DNA of 64,000 nt from N074bin45 sp039587475 (GTDB lineage Bacteria; Gemmatimonadota; Gemmatimonadetes; Gemmatimonadales; GWC2-71-9). A model generated the notes under the pieces. The model had not been told where the DNA came from, did not search any database, and saw only the letters and a list, made by a program, of their open reading frames with translations. The stretch spans positions 40,725 to 104,724 of the forward strand of contig JBDHIK010000004.1 in the NCBI GenBank assembly GCA_039587475.1, written 5' to 3'. Of the stretch, positions 36,154 through 44,869 are shown piece after piece. Made by a program: the position numbers and the translations under genes. The first letter of the stretch is position 1; each line of letters starts with the position of its first letter.

Positions 36154-36213
36154 GCCGGTAGTTTCAGCTGGACAGGTATCAGCCATCACCGCCACCCTCG
36201 CCGTCACGCATTC

Positions 36214-37746
36214 ATGACATCGATTCTCGCCCTCGACCAGGGGACCACCGGTTCCACCGCACTCGTCATCCACCAGGACGGCAAGGTGCTGGGCCGTGGC
36301 TATCGTGAGTTCACCCAGCATTTCCCACGTCCCGGCTGGGTTGAACACGATGCAGAGGAGATCTTCACCGTCACGGTGCAGGCGGCCAGGGAGGCGATGG
36401 CACAGGCGGGGGAGACCCCGGTCGGGATCGGAATCACCAACCAGCGCGAGACCATCGTGGTGTGGGATCGGAAAAGCGTGCGGCCTGTTTCGCGCGCCAT
36501 CGTGTGGCAGGATCGCCGAACGGCCGCGCGCTGCCAGGCCCTCAAGCGCGAAGGCCACGAACCCGATATCCGGGCCCGGACCGGCCTGGTGCTCGACCCC
36601 TACTTCTCCGCGAGCAAGGTGCAGTGGGTGCTCGAGGACGCCGACCTGCGCCGCAGCGCCGAACGGGGCGATCTGGCGTTCGGGACCATCGAGAGTTGGC
36701 TGGTGGCTGCGCTGACGGGCGGGCGCGTGCATGTGACCGACTTCAGCAACGCGGCCAGGACGATGCTCTTCAACATCGACGAGCGGTGCTGGGACGACGG
36801 TCTGCTGCGCACGTTCGGGGTGCCGCCGGAACTGCTCCCTTCGGCCGTGACCTCGAGCGGCGTCGTCGGGGAGAGCGATCCCGACGTGTTGGGCACGTCA
36901 CTGCCGATCGCCGGGCTGGTGGGGGACCAGCAAGGCGCTCTCTTCGGGCAGGGGTGTGTCGACCCGGGTCAATCCAAGAACACCTATGGCACCGGGGCCT
37001 TTCTCCTGATGAACACCGGTGCCAACAGGGCCCATTCCGAACATGGCTTGCTGACGACCCTGGGGTGCGGTCCGGATGGCGGTCCGGCCTACGCCCTGGA
37101 AGGCAGTGTTTTCATTGCCGGCGCCGCCATTCAGTGGTTGCGGGATGGGCTGCAGCTCATCGGAGATGCCGCCGAGTCCGAGGCCCTGGCCCGGAGCGTG
37201 GAGGACACGCACGGGGTCCATTTCGTGCCGGCCTTCGTCGGACTGGGCTCGCCTCACTGGCAACCCGAAGCCCGGGGTACCATTACCGGCCTCACCCGGG
37301 GGACCAACAGGGCCCATCTGGTGCGAGCCGCGCTCGAGTCGATGGCGTTCTCGTCCTCCGATCTGCTGAACGCCATGGCGGCCGATGCGGGGCACGATGG
37401 AGGGGCCCCGACCATCGACGCACTGCGAGTTGATGGCGGCGCCACCCGGAATGACTGGCTCATGCAATTCCAGTCGGACATCCTCGACCTTCCGGTCGAG
37501 CGGCCCGACATGGTCGAGACGACAGCCCTGGGTGCCGCCGGCCTGGCCGGTCTGGCACTCGGCGTCTGGGGGTCCGTTGACGAGGTGCTGGCAGGTCGCC
37601 GGTTCGACCGATTCACACCCACCATGAGCGCCACCGCTCGGAATGAAGCGCACGCGGGGTGGCGCCGGGCCATCGGCGCCACCTTGGGATGGGCCGAGAC
37701 CGGTGGCAGCGCGCCACCCGGAACTTCCCGTCTGGCAGGAGCGTAG
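36214..37746 (+). CDS. glpK: Glycerol kinase
   Basis: This 510-residue FGGY-family kinase phosphorylates glycerol to sn-glycerol-3-phosphate with ATP. Diagnostic blocks are the N-terminal phosphate loop LDQGTTGSTA, the catalytic region AIVWQDRRTAARC, GDQQGALFGQGC with SKNTYGTGAFLLMNTG, and VDGGATRNDWLMQFQ. Length is normal. No glpF, glpD or glpR is adjacent. The stop lies 28 bp before the DUF2911 gene. Confidence 0.95.
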   Translation: MTSILALDQGTTGSTALVIHQDGKVLGRGYREFTQHFPRPGWVEHDAEEIFTVTVQAAREAMAQAGETPVGIGITNQRETIVVWDRKSVRPVSRAIVWQDRRTAARCQALKREGHEPDIRARTGLVLDPYFSASKVQWVLEDADLRRSAERGDLAFGTIESWLVAALTGGRVHVTDFSNAARTMLFNIDERCWDDGLLRTFGVPPELLPSAVTSSGVVGESDPDVLGTSLPIAGLVGDQQGALFGQGCVDPGQSKNTYGTGAFLLMNTGANRAHSEHGLLTTLGCGPDGGPAYALEGSVFIAGAAIQWLRDGLQLIGDAAESEALARSVEDTHGVHFVPAFVGLGSPHWQPEARGTITGLTRGTNRAHLVRAALESMAFSSSDLLNAMAADAGHDGGAPTIDALRVDGGATRNDWLMQFQSDILDLPVERPDMVETTALGAAGLAGLALGVWGSVDEVLAGRRFDRFTPTMSATARNEAHAGWRRAIGATLGWAETGGSAPPGTSRLAGA

Positions 37747-37774
37747 GGAGGGCGTCTCCTTCACCAAGGCCGTC

Positions 37775-38338
37775 ATGGTGGTTTTGCGCGCCGGATGCCT
37801 CGCCTTCATCGTCTGGTGCTTTTCGGCTTCATCTGCCGAGGCGCAGCGCTTCATTCCCCGCAGTCAGCGGGCCACGATCAACCAGACGGTCAACACCACG
37901 GCGGTCAGCGTCCGCTACGGCCGCCCGGTCGCGCGTGGACGCCAGCTCTTCGGTGACGGTGGTGCCGTGCACCACTCGCCCTGGACGCCTGGGGCAGACG
38001 CCTCGACCACGGTCGAGTTCTCCAAGGACGTGTGGATCGATGGCCACCCACTGGCTGCCGGCGCCTACAGCCTGTGGTTCACGCCGGACACGGACCCCTG
38101 GCGGGTCATGTTTTCCTCTGCCGCCGACGTGTTCCACCTGCCGTTTCCCGGCCAGGTCGTTCTGGAGATCGAACTGGCGCCGTTTGCACTGGATCATGCC
38201 GAGGTGCTGACCTTCAGCTTCCCGCTGCTCACGGTCGACGAGACGGTGATTCGATTCCATTGGGGAACCACGGCGCTGGACATCCCGGTCCGTGTCGAGC
38301 GCGAGAAGGACATGCGGCCCCCCCGGGACGACTGGTAG
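37775..38338 (+). CDS. Secreted DUF2911 protein
   Basis: This 187-residue protein has a signal peptide (LAFIVWCFSASSAEAQ) and the DUF2911 domain, with conserved RYGRPVARGRQLFGDG, the GAYSLWFTPDTDPW strand pair and an FHWGTTALDIPV ending. ATG 37775 has AAGG 6 nt upstream. The function of the domain is unknown; it is periplasmic in Bacteroidota and Gemmatimonadota-like bacteria. Confidence 0.75.
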   Translation: MVVLRAGCLAFIVWCFSASSAEAQRFIPRSQRATINQTVNTTAVSVRYGRPVARGRQLFGDGGAVHHSPWTPGADASTTVEFSKDVWIDGHPLAAGAYSLWFTPDTDPWRVMFSSAADVFHLPFPGQVVLEIELAPFALDHAEVLTFSFPLLTVDETVIRFHWGTTALDIPVRVEREKDMRPPRDDW

Positions 38339-38657
38339 GCCGAGGTCTGGCGGTTCCGGCAGGCGCACCACACATTCTAAGAACCCCTTCATCGTTTCTT
38401 TCGTTTCACTTAATCGGGTGGGTGCGACTATGTCGCCATCGCTCTAGTGCTGATATATCAGTACGGGACACCGTGCCGTGCAGGGTCGTGACGGGCAGGG
38501 CTGGTGCGGTGGTGGTTGAGCGAATCCTCAGCCGCGGGTACTCCTGCATTCTCGCGCAAGGCCGTCCCGGTGTTCGGGCCGGGATGGGTCCCAGAGGTAC
38601 GGGTATGTGATGCCACTGGGGCGCACGCCGAAGTCCTGATCCGCCGATGGTCCATTC
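38339..38657. other. Intergenic region before the NapA-like operon
   Basis: This 319-bp gap holds no convincing gene. It has an AT-richer stretch (38370-38465) that probably contains the operon promoter, and the palindrome at 38450-38461 listed separately. No strong -35/-10 pair or terminator for the upstream DUF2911 gene could be identified. Confidence 0.5.
38450..38461. promoter_or_regulatory. CTGATATATCAG palindrome, candidate operator
   Basis: This is a perfect 12-bp palindrome. With flanking GTG and TAC it extends to 18 bp with one mismatched pair. It lies about 200 bp upstream of the NapA-like gene. It resembles FNR/CRP half-sites (TGAT/ATCA), but their spacing here is 2 bp, not 4, so an FNR site is not claimed. 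Confidence 0.35.
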
Positions 38658-41015
38658 ATGGGGCACTTGATGGAACCAGTTGACCGCCGGGCATTCTTGA
38701 GGAGGGTGGCGCTCGCGTCGGCCGCCACGGCCGGGTCGCAGGTGGTGCGCCCCGTCGCTCCTGCCCAGGCGACCACGGCGGTCGACCTCCCTCGTCAGGC
38801 ACCGGTGTGGCACCGGTCCCCCTGTCACCTCTGCGGCGTGGGCTGCGGCCTCCTGGTGGGTGTCGAACACGGACGCGCCGTGGCGATTCAGGGAGATCCG
38901 GCCTCTCCGGTCAGCCAGGGTCTCGCGTGTGTGAAGGGTTATCATGCCGTCCAGGCGCTCTATGGAACGGACCGCATCGTTCGCGCCCTGGTCCGACGTG
39001 GTGGGAGGATGGTGGGGGCGTCACTGTCGGACGCTCTCGACGTGGTAGCGGAGCGGCTCGAGGCGGCGGTCGAGGAGTACGGTAGGGACAGCGTCGCGCT
39101 GTTCGGATCGGCGCAGTGGAGCATGCTCGACGCCTATGTCGGCGCCAAGCTGTTCAAGGGCGGGCTCGGCAGCAACAACGTCGAGACCAGCACGCGGCTC
39201 TTCGCGTCCGCCACGGTAGTCGGCCTGGAAACGACCTTCGGACTCGACGGGTCCCTCGGGGGATACGAGGACGTCGACCACGCGGACGTGTTCGTGTTGT
39301 GGGACACGAACCTGGCCGAAAGCGACCCAGTGCTGTTCTCCCGGATGCTGCAACGGAAGCGGGCCAATCCCTCGACTCGCGTCCTCGACCTCGATACTCG
39401 CATGACCAGAACGGGGTACGCGGCCGACCGGACGATCCTGCATCGGCCGCACACCACCCTGCTCATCGCCAATGCGATCTGTCAGGAGCTGGTGGCGCGC
39501 AACTGGGTGGATCGGGCCTTCGTCGACCAGCATGTCGCGTTCAAGAGCGGGGTGGCCGAGTTGGGAGATGGCCTGACCGACGACGGCCTCGTGGTCGAGG
39601 AGCCGGCCGACGTCTCGTGGGAGTCGTACGTCGCCTTCCTGTCTGATTTCACGCCGGAGCGCGTGGAGGGTAAGACGGGTGTTCCGGCGTCCACGATCCG
39701 GTGGCTGGCCTCGCTCTATGCCGATCGCTCGAGAACGGTGATGTCGGTGTGGGGGCCCAGGGTCAACCAGGATGTGGCCGGCGTTTGGACCCACAACGCC
39801 CTCTACAACGTCCACCTTCTGGTCGGGAGGATCGGACGCCCGGGAAACACGGCACTGGCGCTGAGCGGCCAGCCGAACGGGGGGAACGTGGCCCGGGAGG
39901 TGGGCGCGCTGGCGGACACGTTGCCGCGGGGGTCGGTGACCAACGCCGCCGACCGGGAGCACGCCGCCGAGATCTGGGGCGTCGGTGGGGATCGGATCGA
40001 CGCCCGGCCGGGGCGGCATGCGCTGGCCATGTTCCGAGCGCTGGAGCGGGGCGACATCCGTTTCCTGTGGATCCAGGACGCGAACCCCATGGCCAGTCTC
40101 CCCAATACCCGCCGGTATCGCGCGGCCGCGGCGCGGGACGATCGTTTCCTCGTCGTATCGGAGGCGTATCCCACCGCCACCACCGACCTTGCCGATGTGG
40201 TGCTCCCGACGGCCATGTGGCTCGAGAGCGACGGCGTGTTCACCAACGTGGAACGCCGGATGCAGCAGTCCCAACGAATGGTGGGCGCGCCGGGCGCCGC
40301 GGTCTCGAATGCGTGGCAGATGATGGAGGTGGCACGACGCCTGGGATTCGAGGGCCTGTTCCCTTCCGATGAGGAAGGCGCGTTCGAGATCTTGTGGGAC
40401 GAGTATCGCCGCTTCCATACCGACACACCGACCGCCGCTGCGCCGACCTCCGCGCTGCGGTCGGCTCCGGGTGTGCAATGGCCCTTCGTCGGGGGCCGGA
40501 GCGTGGCACGGCGCTACGACACCGGGTCGGATCCGTTCGCCGACGAAGCCCAGGGGTCCATCGAGTTCTACGGCCACGACGACGGCAGGGCCTGGATCTG
40601 GCTGCGTCCCGAGCCCACGGTCCCCGAATCTCCGGAAGAGGCGTACCCCTTCCGGCTGGAAACCGGCGCGGTGCTCGAACATTCGAATACGGGAACCCTT
40701 ACCCAGAGGATCCCGACACTGCATCTGTCGGTGCCCCACAGCTATGCCGAGCTGCACCCCCAGGACGCGGAGGACCTCGGCATCCGTCATGGGGAGACGA
40801 TCCGGGTCGTCAGCAGGCGGGGGGCCGTGGAACTCGAGGCCCGCATCGACTACCGCTCGCAGCCGATTCGAGGGCAGGTGTTCGTGCCCTGGTTCGATGA
40901 GGTGGTCGCGATCAACCAGTTGACGAGTGATGCGTTCTGTCCGCTGTCGGGCCAGCCGGCCTACGGGGCCACCGCCGTGCGCCTCGAGCGGGTGAACTCC
41001 CGGGGTGCTCCGTGA
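38658..41015 (+). CDS. NapA-like molybdopterin oxidoreductase, Tat-exported
   Basis: This 785-residue protein (776-781 from the in-frame ATG at 38670) aligns by eye along its whole length with periplasmic nitrate reductase NapA. It has a twin-arginine signal (VDRRAFLRRVAL). The [4Fe-4S] ligands C56, C59, C63 and C91 and the relay K93 (LACVKGYHAVQALYG) are present. In NapA a Cys in a N-A-R-H-C-M-A-S-A segment binds Mo; the equivalent segment here is S-T-R-L-F-A-S-A, with Phe182, so the protein ligand is missing. The C-terminal VLEHSNTGTLTQRIPTLH region is NapA-like. The substrate is therefore uncertain: nitrate, another oxyanion, or none. Confidence 0.85.
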   Translation: MGHLMEPVDRRAFLRRVALASAATAGSQVVRPVAPAQATTAVDLPRQAPVWHRSPCHLCGVGCGLLVGVEHGRAVAIQGDPASPVSQGLACVKGYHAVQALYGTDRIVRALVRRGGRMVGASLSDALDVVAERLEAAVEEYGRDSVALFGSAQWSMLDAYVGAKLFKGGLGSNNVETSTRLFASATVVGLETTFGLDGSLGGYEDVDHADVFVLWDTNLAESDPVLFSRMLQRKRANPSTRVLDLDTRMTRTGYAADRTILHRPHTTLLIANAICQELVARNWVDRAFVDQHVAFKSGVAELGDGLTDDGLVVEEPADVSWESYVAFLSDFTPERVEGKTGVPASTIRWLASLYADRSRTVMSVWGPRVNQDVAGVWTHNALYNVHLLVGRIGRPGNTALALSGQPNGGNVAREVGALADTLPRGSVTNAADREHAAEIWGVGGDRIDARPGRHALAMFRALERGDIRFLWIQDANPMASLPNTRRYRAAAARDDRFLVVSEAYPTATTDLADVVLPTAMWLESDGVFTNVERRMQQSQRMVGAPGAAVSNAWQMMEVARRLGFEGLFPSDEEGAFEILWDEYRRFHTDTPTAAAPTSALRSAPGVQWPFVGGRSVARRYDTGSDPFADEAQGSIEFYGHDDGRAWIWLRPEPTVPESPEEAYPFRLETGAVLEHSNTGTLTQRIPTLHLSVPHSYAELHPQDAEDLGIRHGETIRVVSRRGAVELEARIDYRSQPIRGQVFVPWFDEVVAINQLTSDAFCPLSGQPAYGATAVRLERVNSRGAP

Positions 41016-41827
41016 CCGGCAGGACCTCCCGGATGTTGGGGTGGGCCCTGAGCGTCTTTCTGCTCGGCTGCACCGCCGTCGCGGTGGCGGCGGGTGCACG
41101 CTGGGCCCGGACGGTAGCGACGCGGCAGCCGGCGGCATTTCCTGTGGTCGCTGCGCCGGACCTGGTGCTCCCGCGGCGCCCCATCATTCTGGAGGCCGAC
41201 GTGTTCCGAACCCGCCCCGGCATGTTGGCCATCACCCCGGAATCCGAGCGGCGGCCGGAGGCGATCGTCCGGACGCCGCACCGCTACCGGATCCTGCGAG
41301 CCTATCCGGGGGCCCCACCGACGATCCCCCACGGGTTTACCGGCGACGAGTACCGCACCGGGACCTGCAACACCTGCCACGAGCACGGCGGCTACTCGCC
41401 GCGGTTCAATGCCTACGTCCCGGTGACGCCGCACCCGGAGATGGTGGCCTGTCTCCAGTGCCACGTCGGGAACGACGCACTGACCGGTGTGGCCCTGCCG
41501 GACGCCGACCCCAACACGGTCTGTCGCCAGTGCCACCCGCCGGCCGGCATCCGACCGGTCCTGAGCACCATCGACTGGGAGCCCATGGAGTGGCCGGACC
41601 TTGGCCCGCGGGCCACGGCAGGACCGCCGCCGGTCATTCCCCACGAACAGCCGCTGCGTGGCAACTGCCTGACCTGTCATACAGGCCCAGCGGCGCTCGA
41701 GCGCATCCGCGTCTCCCATCCGGAGTGGGTCAACTGCCGGCAATGCCACATCGCGCTCGATCCCGAGGCGGAGCCGTTCACCCGAGCGTCCACTGTCGAA
41801 GGAGACGGCGGAGGAGGCTCGTCATGA
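41012..41827 (+). CDS. Five-heme NapB-like cytochrome c
   Basis: This 271-residue protein overlaps the NapA-like gene by 4 bp. After a signal or anchor helix it has five CxxCH motifs (CNTCH, CLQCH, CRQCH, CLTCH, CRQCH). Two segments repeat the NapB pattern PP-x-IPH, CxxCH, (P/S)HPE and CxQCH, at about 105-155 and 205-250, with one extra heme between them. This looks like an internally duplicated diheme NapB module. It would accept or donate electrons for the NapA-like subunit in the periplasm. Confidence 0.75.
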   Translation: MTGRTSRMLGWALSVFLLGCTAVAVAAGARWARTVATRQPAAFPVVAAPDLVLPRRPIILEADVFRTRPGMLAITPESERRPEAIVRTPHRYRILRAYPGAPPTIPHGFTGDEYRTGTCNTCHEHGGYSPRFNAYVPVTPHPEMVACLQCHVGNDALTGVALPDADPNTVCRQCHPPAGIRPVLSTIDWEPMEWPDLGPRATAGPPPVIPHEQPLRGNCLTCHTGPAALERIRVSHPEWVNCRQCHIALDPEAEPFTRASTVEGDGGGGSS

Positions 41828-42537
41828 GGGCCCAGGGCCTCACTCGCCTGGTCCGGTACCTCGCGGTCGCGGGGGTCAGTCTGGGGTGTACCGCCGAAGA
41901 GGCCCGGGAGGGTCACCAGGCTGAGGCGGGACACGAGGCACGGCCCGCCGCCGCCAGCCAGGAACGCCGGGTGCCAGGCCCCGGACTCGGAGACACCCTG
42001 CCGTCGGTTCCGGTGAACGATCGTACCGGCCCCGGTGGCCTGCCGTTCCGCGTCGCCGTGCGGACCTCTGCACCGGAAGCGGGCCATCCGCGCCGGTACG
42101 GCACCGTCACCCTGGAGACCGCGCTGCGCGTCCGGCCGGTGGGCCAGTATCCCTGTTCCTCGTGTCACTTCGGCCGCACCATCGTCATGGAGGACGATCG
42201 CATCACCGATGCCCATCAGGACGTCCAGCCGCAGCATCCCAGGGAAACGGGGGCGACCTGCGCCACGTGCCACGCGGCCGAGAACGTCGAGCGGCTGAAC
42301 GTCGAGGGAGCGGGGCTGGCGACCTTGAGTGAAAGCTACCGACTGTGCGCTCAGTGCCATTTCGCGCAGGTCGAGGCCTGGGCCGGGGGAGGGCACGGCA
42401 AGCGGCTCGACGGGTGGCAGGGCGCCCGGGTCGTCATGGGGTGTGGCGACTGTCACGATCCCCATCGCCCAGTGGTGCCCCAGCGCATCCCGTTCCGGGC
42501 GCCCCGTCTCGAACGACCAGCCGAGGATGGCCGATGA
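41824..42537 (+). CDS. Four-heme lipoprotein cytochrome c
   Basis: This 237-residue protein begins at an ATG overlapping the previous stop. It has a lipobox-like Cys (AVAGVSLGC) and then a long Pro/Ala-rich linker before four heme motifs (CSSCH, CATCH, CAQCH, CGDCH). The RLCAQCHFAQVEAWAGGGHG and CGDCHDPH spacing resembles tetraheme c-type modules in other respiratory complexes. It probably sits on the outer face of the inner membrane or the inner face of the outer membrane and wires the Fe-S and NapB-like subunits. Confidence 0.72.
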   Translation: MRAQGLTRLVRYLAVAGVSLGCTAEEAREGHQAEAGHEARPAAASQERRVPGPGLGDTLPSVPVNDRTGPGGLPFRVAVRTSAPEAGHPRRYGTVTLETALRVRPVGQYPCSSCHFGRTIVMEDDRITDAHQDVQPQHPRETGATCATCHAAENVERLNVEGAGLATLSESYRLCAQCHFAQVEAWAGGGHGKRLDGWQGARVVMGCGDCHDPHRPVVPQRIPFRAPRLERPAEDGR

Positions 42538-43517
42538 CTACACCGCCCCGCCCACCGACCGATCCGCCGCAGGATGGCGCCGCGGGCTCGGTGCTCAACA
42601 AGCCCGTCGACCGGCGACGCGCGCTCGGCCTGGTGGCAGGGGGTCTGGCGGCCGGTGCCCAGGCGGTGACGGCCTGCACCCCGTTCGGGGCGGTGTCCGA
42701 GGAGGAACGGGAAGTACGTCAGCTGGCGTGGCAGGAGTACATCAAGGGGCACTACCGCCTGATGACGCAAGAGGAGCGGGCGGCGACGATCGAGCGGCTG
42801 GAACGGCTCGCCATGGTCAAGCGCAACGAGGCCGTACGCATCAGTACCACCGACGCCCAGCCGGGCGTGGTGTTCGGATACGCCTTCAACATTTCCAAAT
42901 GCAAGGGATACCGCTCCTGTGTCGAGGCGTGCATCAACGAGAACAATCTCGACCGCGAGGCCGCCACCCAGTACATCCGCATCTTCGAGATGGAAGATGG
43001 GGTGATCGACCTGGAGCACGGCGACGCCACCTACGAGCACGAAGCCCCGGCGGAAGGGCACTTCTACATGGGCACGCAGTGCTTCCAGTGTGCCGACCCG
43101 CCCTGCGTGAAAGTGTGCCCCGTGGGCGCCACGTGGCAGGAGCCGGACGGGATCACCGTGATCGACTACGACTGGTGCATCGGGTGCCGGTACTGCATGG
43201 CGGCCTGCCCCTACTGGGCGCGCCGGTTCAACTGGAGCACCCCGGAGGTGCCGACGGCCGAGGTGAACCCCAATCAGCACTACCTGAGCAATCGAGCCCG
43301 GAAGCGCGGTGTGGTGGAGAAGTGCTCGTTCTGCCTCCACCGCACCCGTCAGGGCCGACTCCCCGCCTGCGCGGAGGCGTGCCCGACCGGAGCCCGGATC
43401 TTCGGCAACCTACTCGATCCCGACTCCGAGATTCGGTGGGTGCTCGAACACAAGCGGATGTTCCGGCTGAAGGAAGACCTGAACACCGAACCGCGTTTCT
43501 GGTATTTCACCGACTGA
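42534..43517 (+). CDS. Periplasmic Fe-S subunit (NrfC/PsrB/DmsB-type)
   Basis: This 327-residue protein starts at an ATG overlapping the preceding stop. A twin-arginine-like leader (VDRRRALGLVAGG) with a following Cys (VTACTP) suggests export. Four cysteine clusters follow. Cluster I is C123-x2-Y126-x2-C129-x3-C133, so the second Cys is replaced by Tyr. Cluster II is CFQCADPPCVKVCPVG, III is CIGCRYCMAACP, and IV is CSFC and later CAEACPTG. Such subunits pass electrons between a NrfD-type membrane subunit and a periplasmic catalytic subunit. Confidence 0.85.
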   Translation: MTTPPRPPTDPPQDGAAGSVLNKPVDRRRALGLVAGGLAAGAQAVTACTPFGAVSEEEREVRQLAWQEYIKGHYRLMTQEERAATIERLERLAMVKRNEAVRISTTDAQPGVVFGYAFNISKCKGYRSCVEACINENNLDREAATQYIRIFEMEDGVIDLEHGDATYEHEAPAEGHFYMGTQCFQCADPPCVKVCPVGATWQEPDGITVIDYDWCIGCRYCMAACPYWARRFNWSTPEVPTAEVNPNQHYLSNRARKRGVVEKCSFCLHRTRQGRLPACAEACPTGARIFGNLLDPDSEIRWVLEHKRMFRLKEDLNTEPRFWYFTD

Positions 43518-44821
43518 TGCGGACCACGATCCTGCACTTCAAGGCGTTTCTCGCGGATGGGTTGGCGTCCGCCACCTCCGGCGGATGGCGCTACCACCTG
43601 TGGATGGGATGCCTGACGGTCCTGATGGTGGCCGGTGCATACGCCTACTCGGTCCAGCTACGATTCGGGTTGGGTGTCACGGGTATGCACGATCATGTCA
43701 GTTGGGGCCTGTACATCTCCAACTTCACGTTCCTTGTCGGCCTGGCTGCCGCGGCCATGATGCTGGTGCTGCCGGCCTACATCCTGGGCGACGTCGATTT
43801 CGGCCGGGCCGTGCTCCTGGCCGAGGCGGTGGCCGTGGCGGCGCTGGTCATGTGCCTGGCGTTCGTCGTCGTGGACCTCGGGAACCCCCTGGCGTCGTGG
43901 CACCTGATGCCCGGATTGGGTCTGTTGAACTGGCCGCGTTCCCTGCTGGCCTGGGACGTCCTGGTCCTCAACGGGTATCTGGCGATCAACCTGGTCATCC
44001 CGCTCTACATCCTGTTCAGCCGCTACACCGGCCGCGCGCCCGACAAGCGAAAGTACGTTCCTTGGATGTACGTCGCCGTGACCTGGGCGGTGAGTATTCA
44101 CCTGGTGACGGCCTTCCTGCTGGCGGGACTGCCAGCGCGCCCCTTCTGGAACACCGCGCTCCTCGGCCCGCGCTTCCTGGCGTCCGCGTTCACGGCCGGG
44201 CCGGCCTTCGTGATCGTCATGCTCTGGTTCATCAATCGCGTGACGTCCTATCGCATCACCGAGAACGCCTTTGCCAAGCTGGCCCTGATCACGACCGTGG
44301 CGGCGCAGATCAACATCGTGATGCTGGGGTCCGAGCTGTTCTACAAGTTCTACTCCTTCACCCATCACGGTATCAACGCGAGGTATCTCTTCTTCGGGCT
44401 CGGTGAGCATGACGCCCTCGTCGCCTGGATCTGGGTGGCGATCGGGCTCAACCTGGTGGCGACGGGCATCCTGATGATCCACCCGCTCCGGCGCGACCCG
44501 CGCTGGCTGATTCCCGCCTGCCTCGTGTTGTTCGTGGCCATCTGGATCGAAAAGGGCATGGGCCTGGTGATCCCCGGGTTCATCCCGTCTCCGCTGGGCG
44601 AAATCGTCGAGTACGTCCCCACCTGGGTCGAGCTGGCGGTGACCATCGGCATTTGGGCGCTCGGCCTGTTCGTGCTGACCGCGTTGATCCGGGTGGCCCT
44701 GCCCATCGAGCTCGGGGAACTCCGCAGTCCCCATATCGCAACGCCGGCCGAGGATCGCCTGTCCCGCCCCCGCAGTGAGCGTCCACGGTACAGGGAGATT
44801 CGGCCGGTTCGGAAACGATGA
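43517..44821 (+). CDS. NrfD/PsrC-family quinone-interacting membrane subunit
   Basis: This 434-residue protein starts at ATG 43517, overlapping the Fe-S gene stop. About ten hydrophobic helices are visible, from YHLWMGCLTVLMVAGAYAY to VELAVTIGIWALGLFVLTAL, the larger NrfD type seen in ActC, QrcD and HmeB rather than the eight-helix PsrC. Conserved residues such as MHDHVSWGLYISNF, ASWHLMPGLGLLNWPRSLLA and the SELFYKFYS segment fit quinone-binding NrfD proteins. It would oxidise or reduce menaquinone. Confidence 0.85.
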   Translation: MRTTILHFKAFLADGLASATSGGWRYHLWMGCLTVLMVAGAYAYSVQLRFGLGVTGMHDHVSWGLYISNFTFLVGLAAAAMMLVLPAYILGDVDFGRAVLLAEAVAVAALVMCLAFVVVDLGNPLASWHLMPGLGLLNWPRSLLAWDVLVLNGYLAINLVIPLYILFSRYTGRAPDKRKYVPWMYVAVTWAVSIHLVTAFLLAGLPARPFWNTALLGPRFLASAFTAGPAFVIVMLWFINRVTSYRITENAFAKLALITTVAAQINIVMLGSELFYKFYSFTHHGINARYLFFGLGEHDALVAWIWVAIGLNLVATGILMIHPLRRDPRWLIPACLVLFVAIWIEKGMGLVIPGFIPSPLGEIVEYVPTWVELAVTIGIWALGLFVLTALIRVALPIELGELRSPHIATPAEDRLSRPRSERPRYREIRPVRKR

Positions 44822-44869
44822 TACGACTCCGTGCCGGCGCTTCCGGCCAACCTAAGCGAGGTAATGGAC

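Noticed and set aside
38450..38461. FNR or CRP site
   Set aside because: The TGAT/ATCA half-sites are 2 bp apart, not 4, so it is kept only as an unassigned palindrome.
39021..41138. A 705-residue minus-strand open frame opposite the NapA-like gene
   Set aside because: The composition is that of an antisense shadow (His/Arg/Pro/Gly-rich), while the plus strand carries an unmistakable NapA-like protein.
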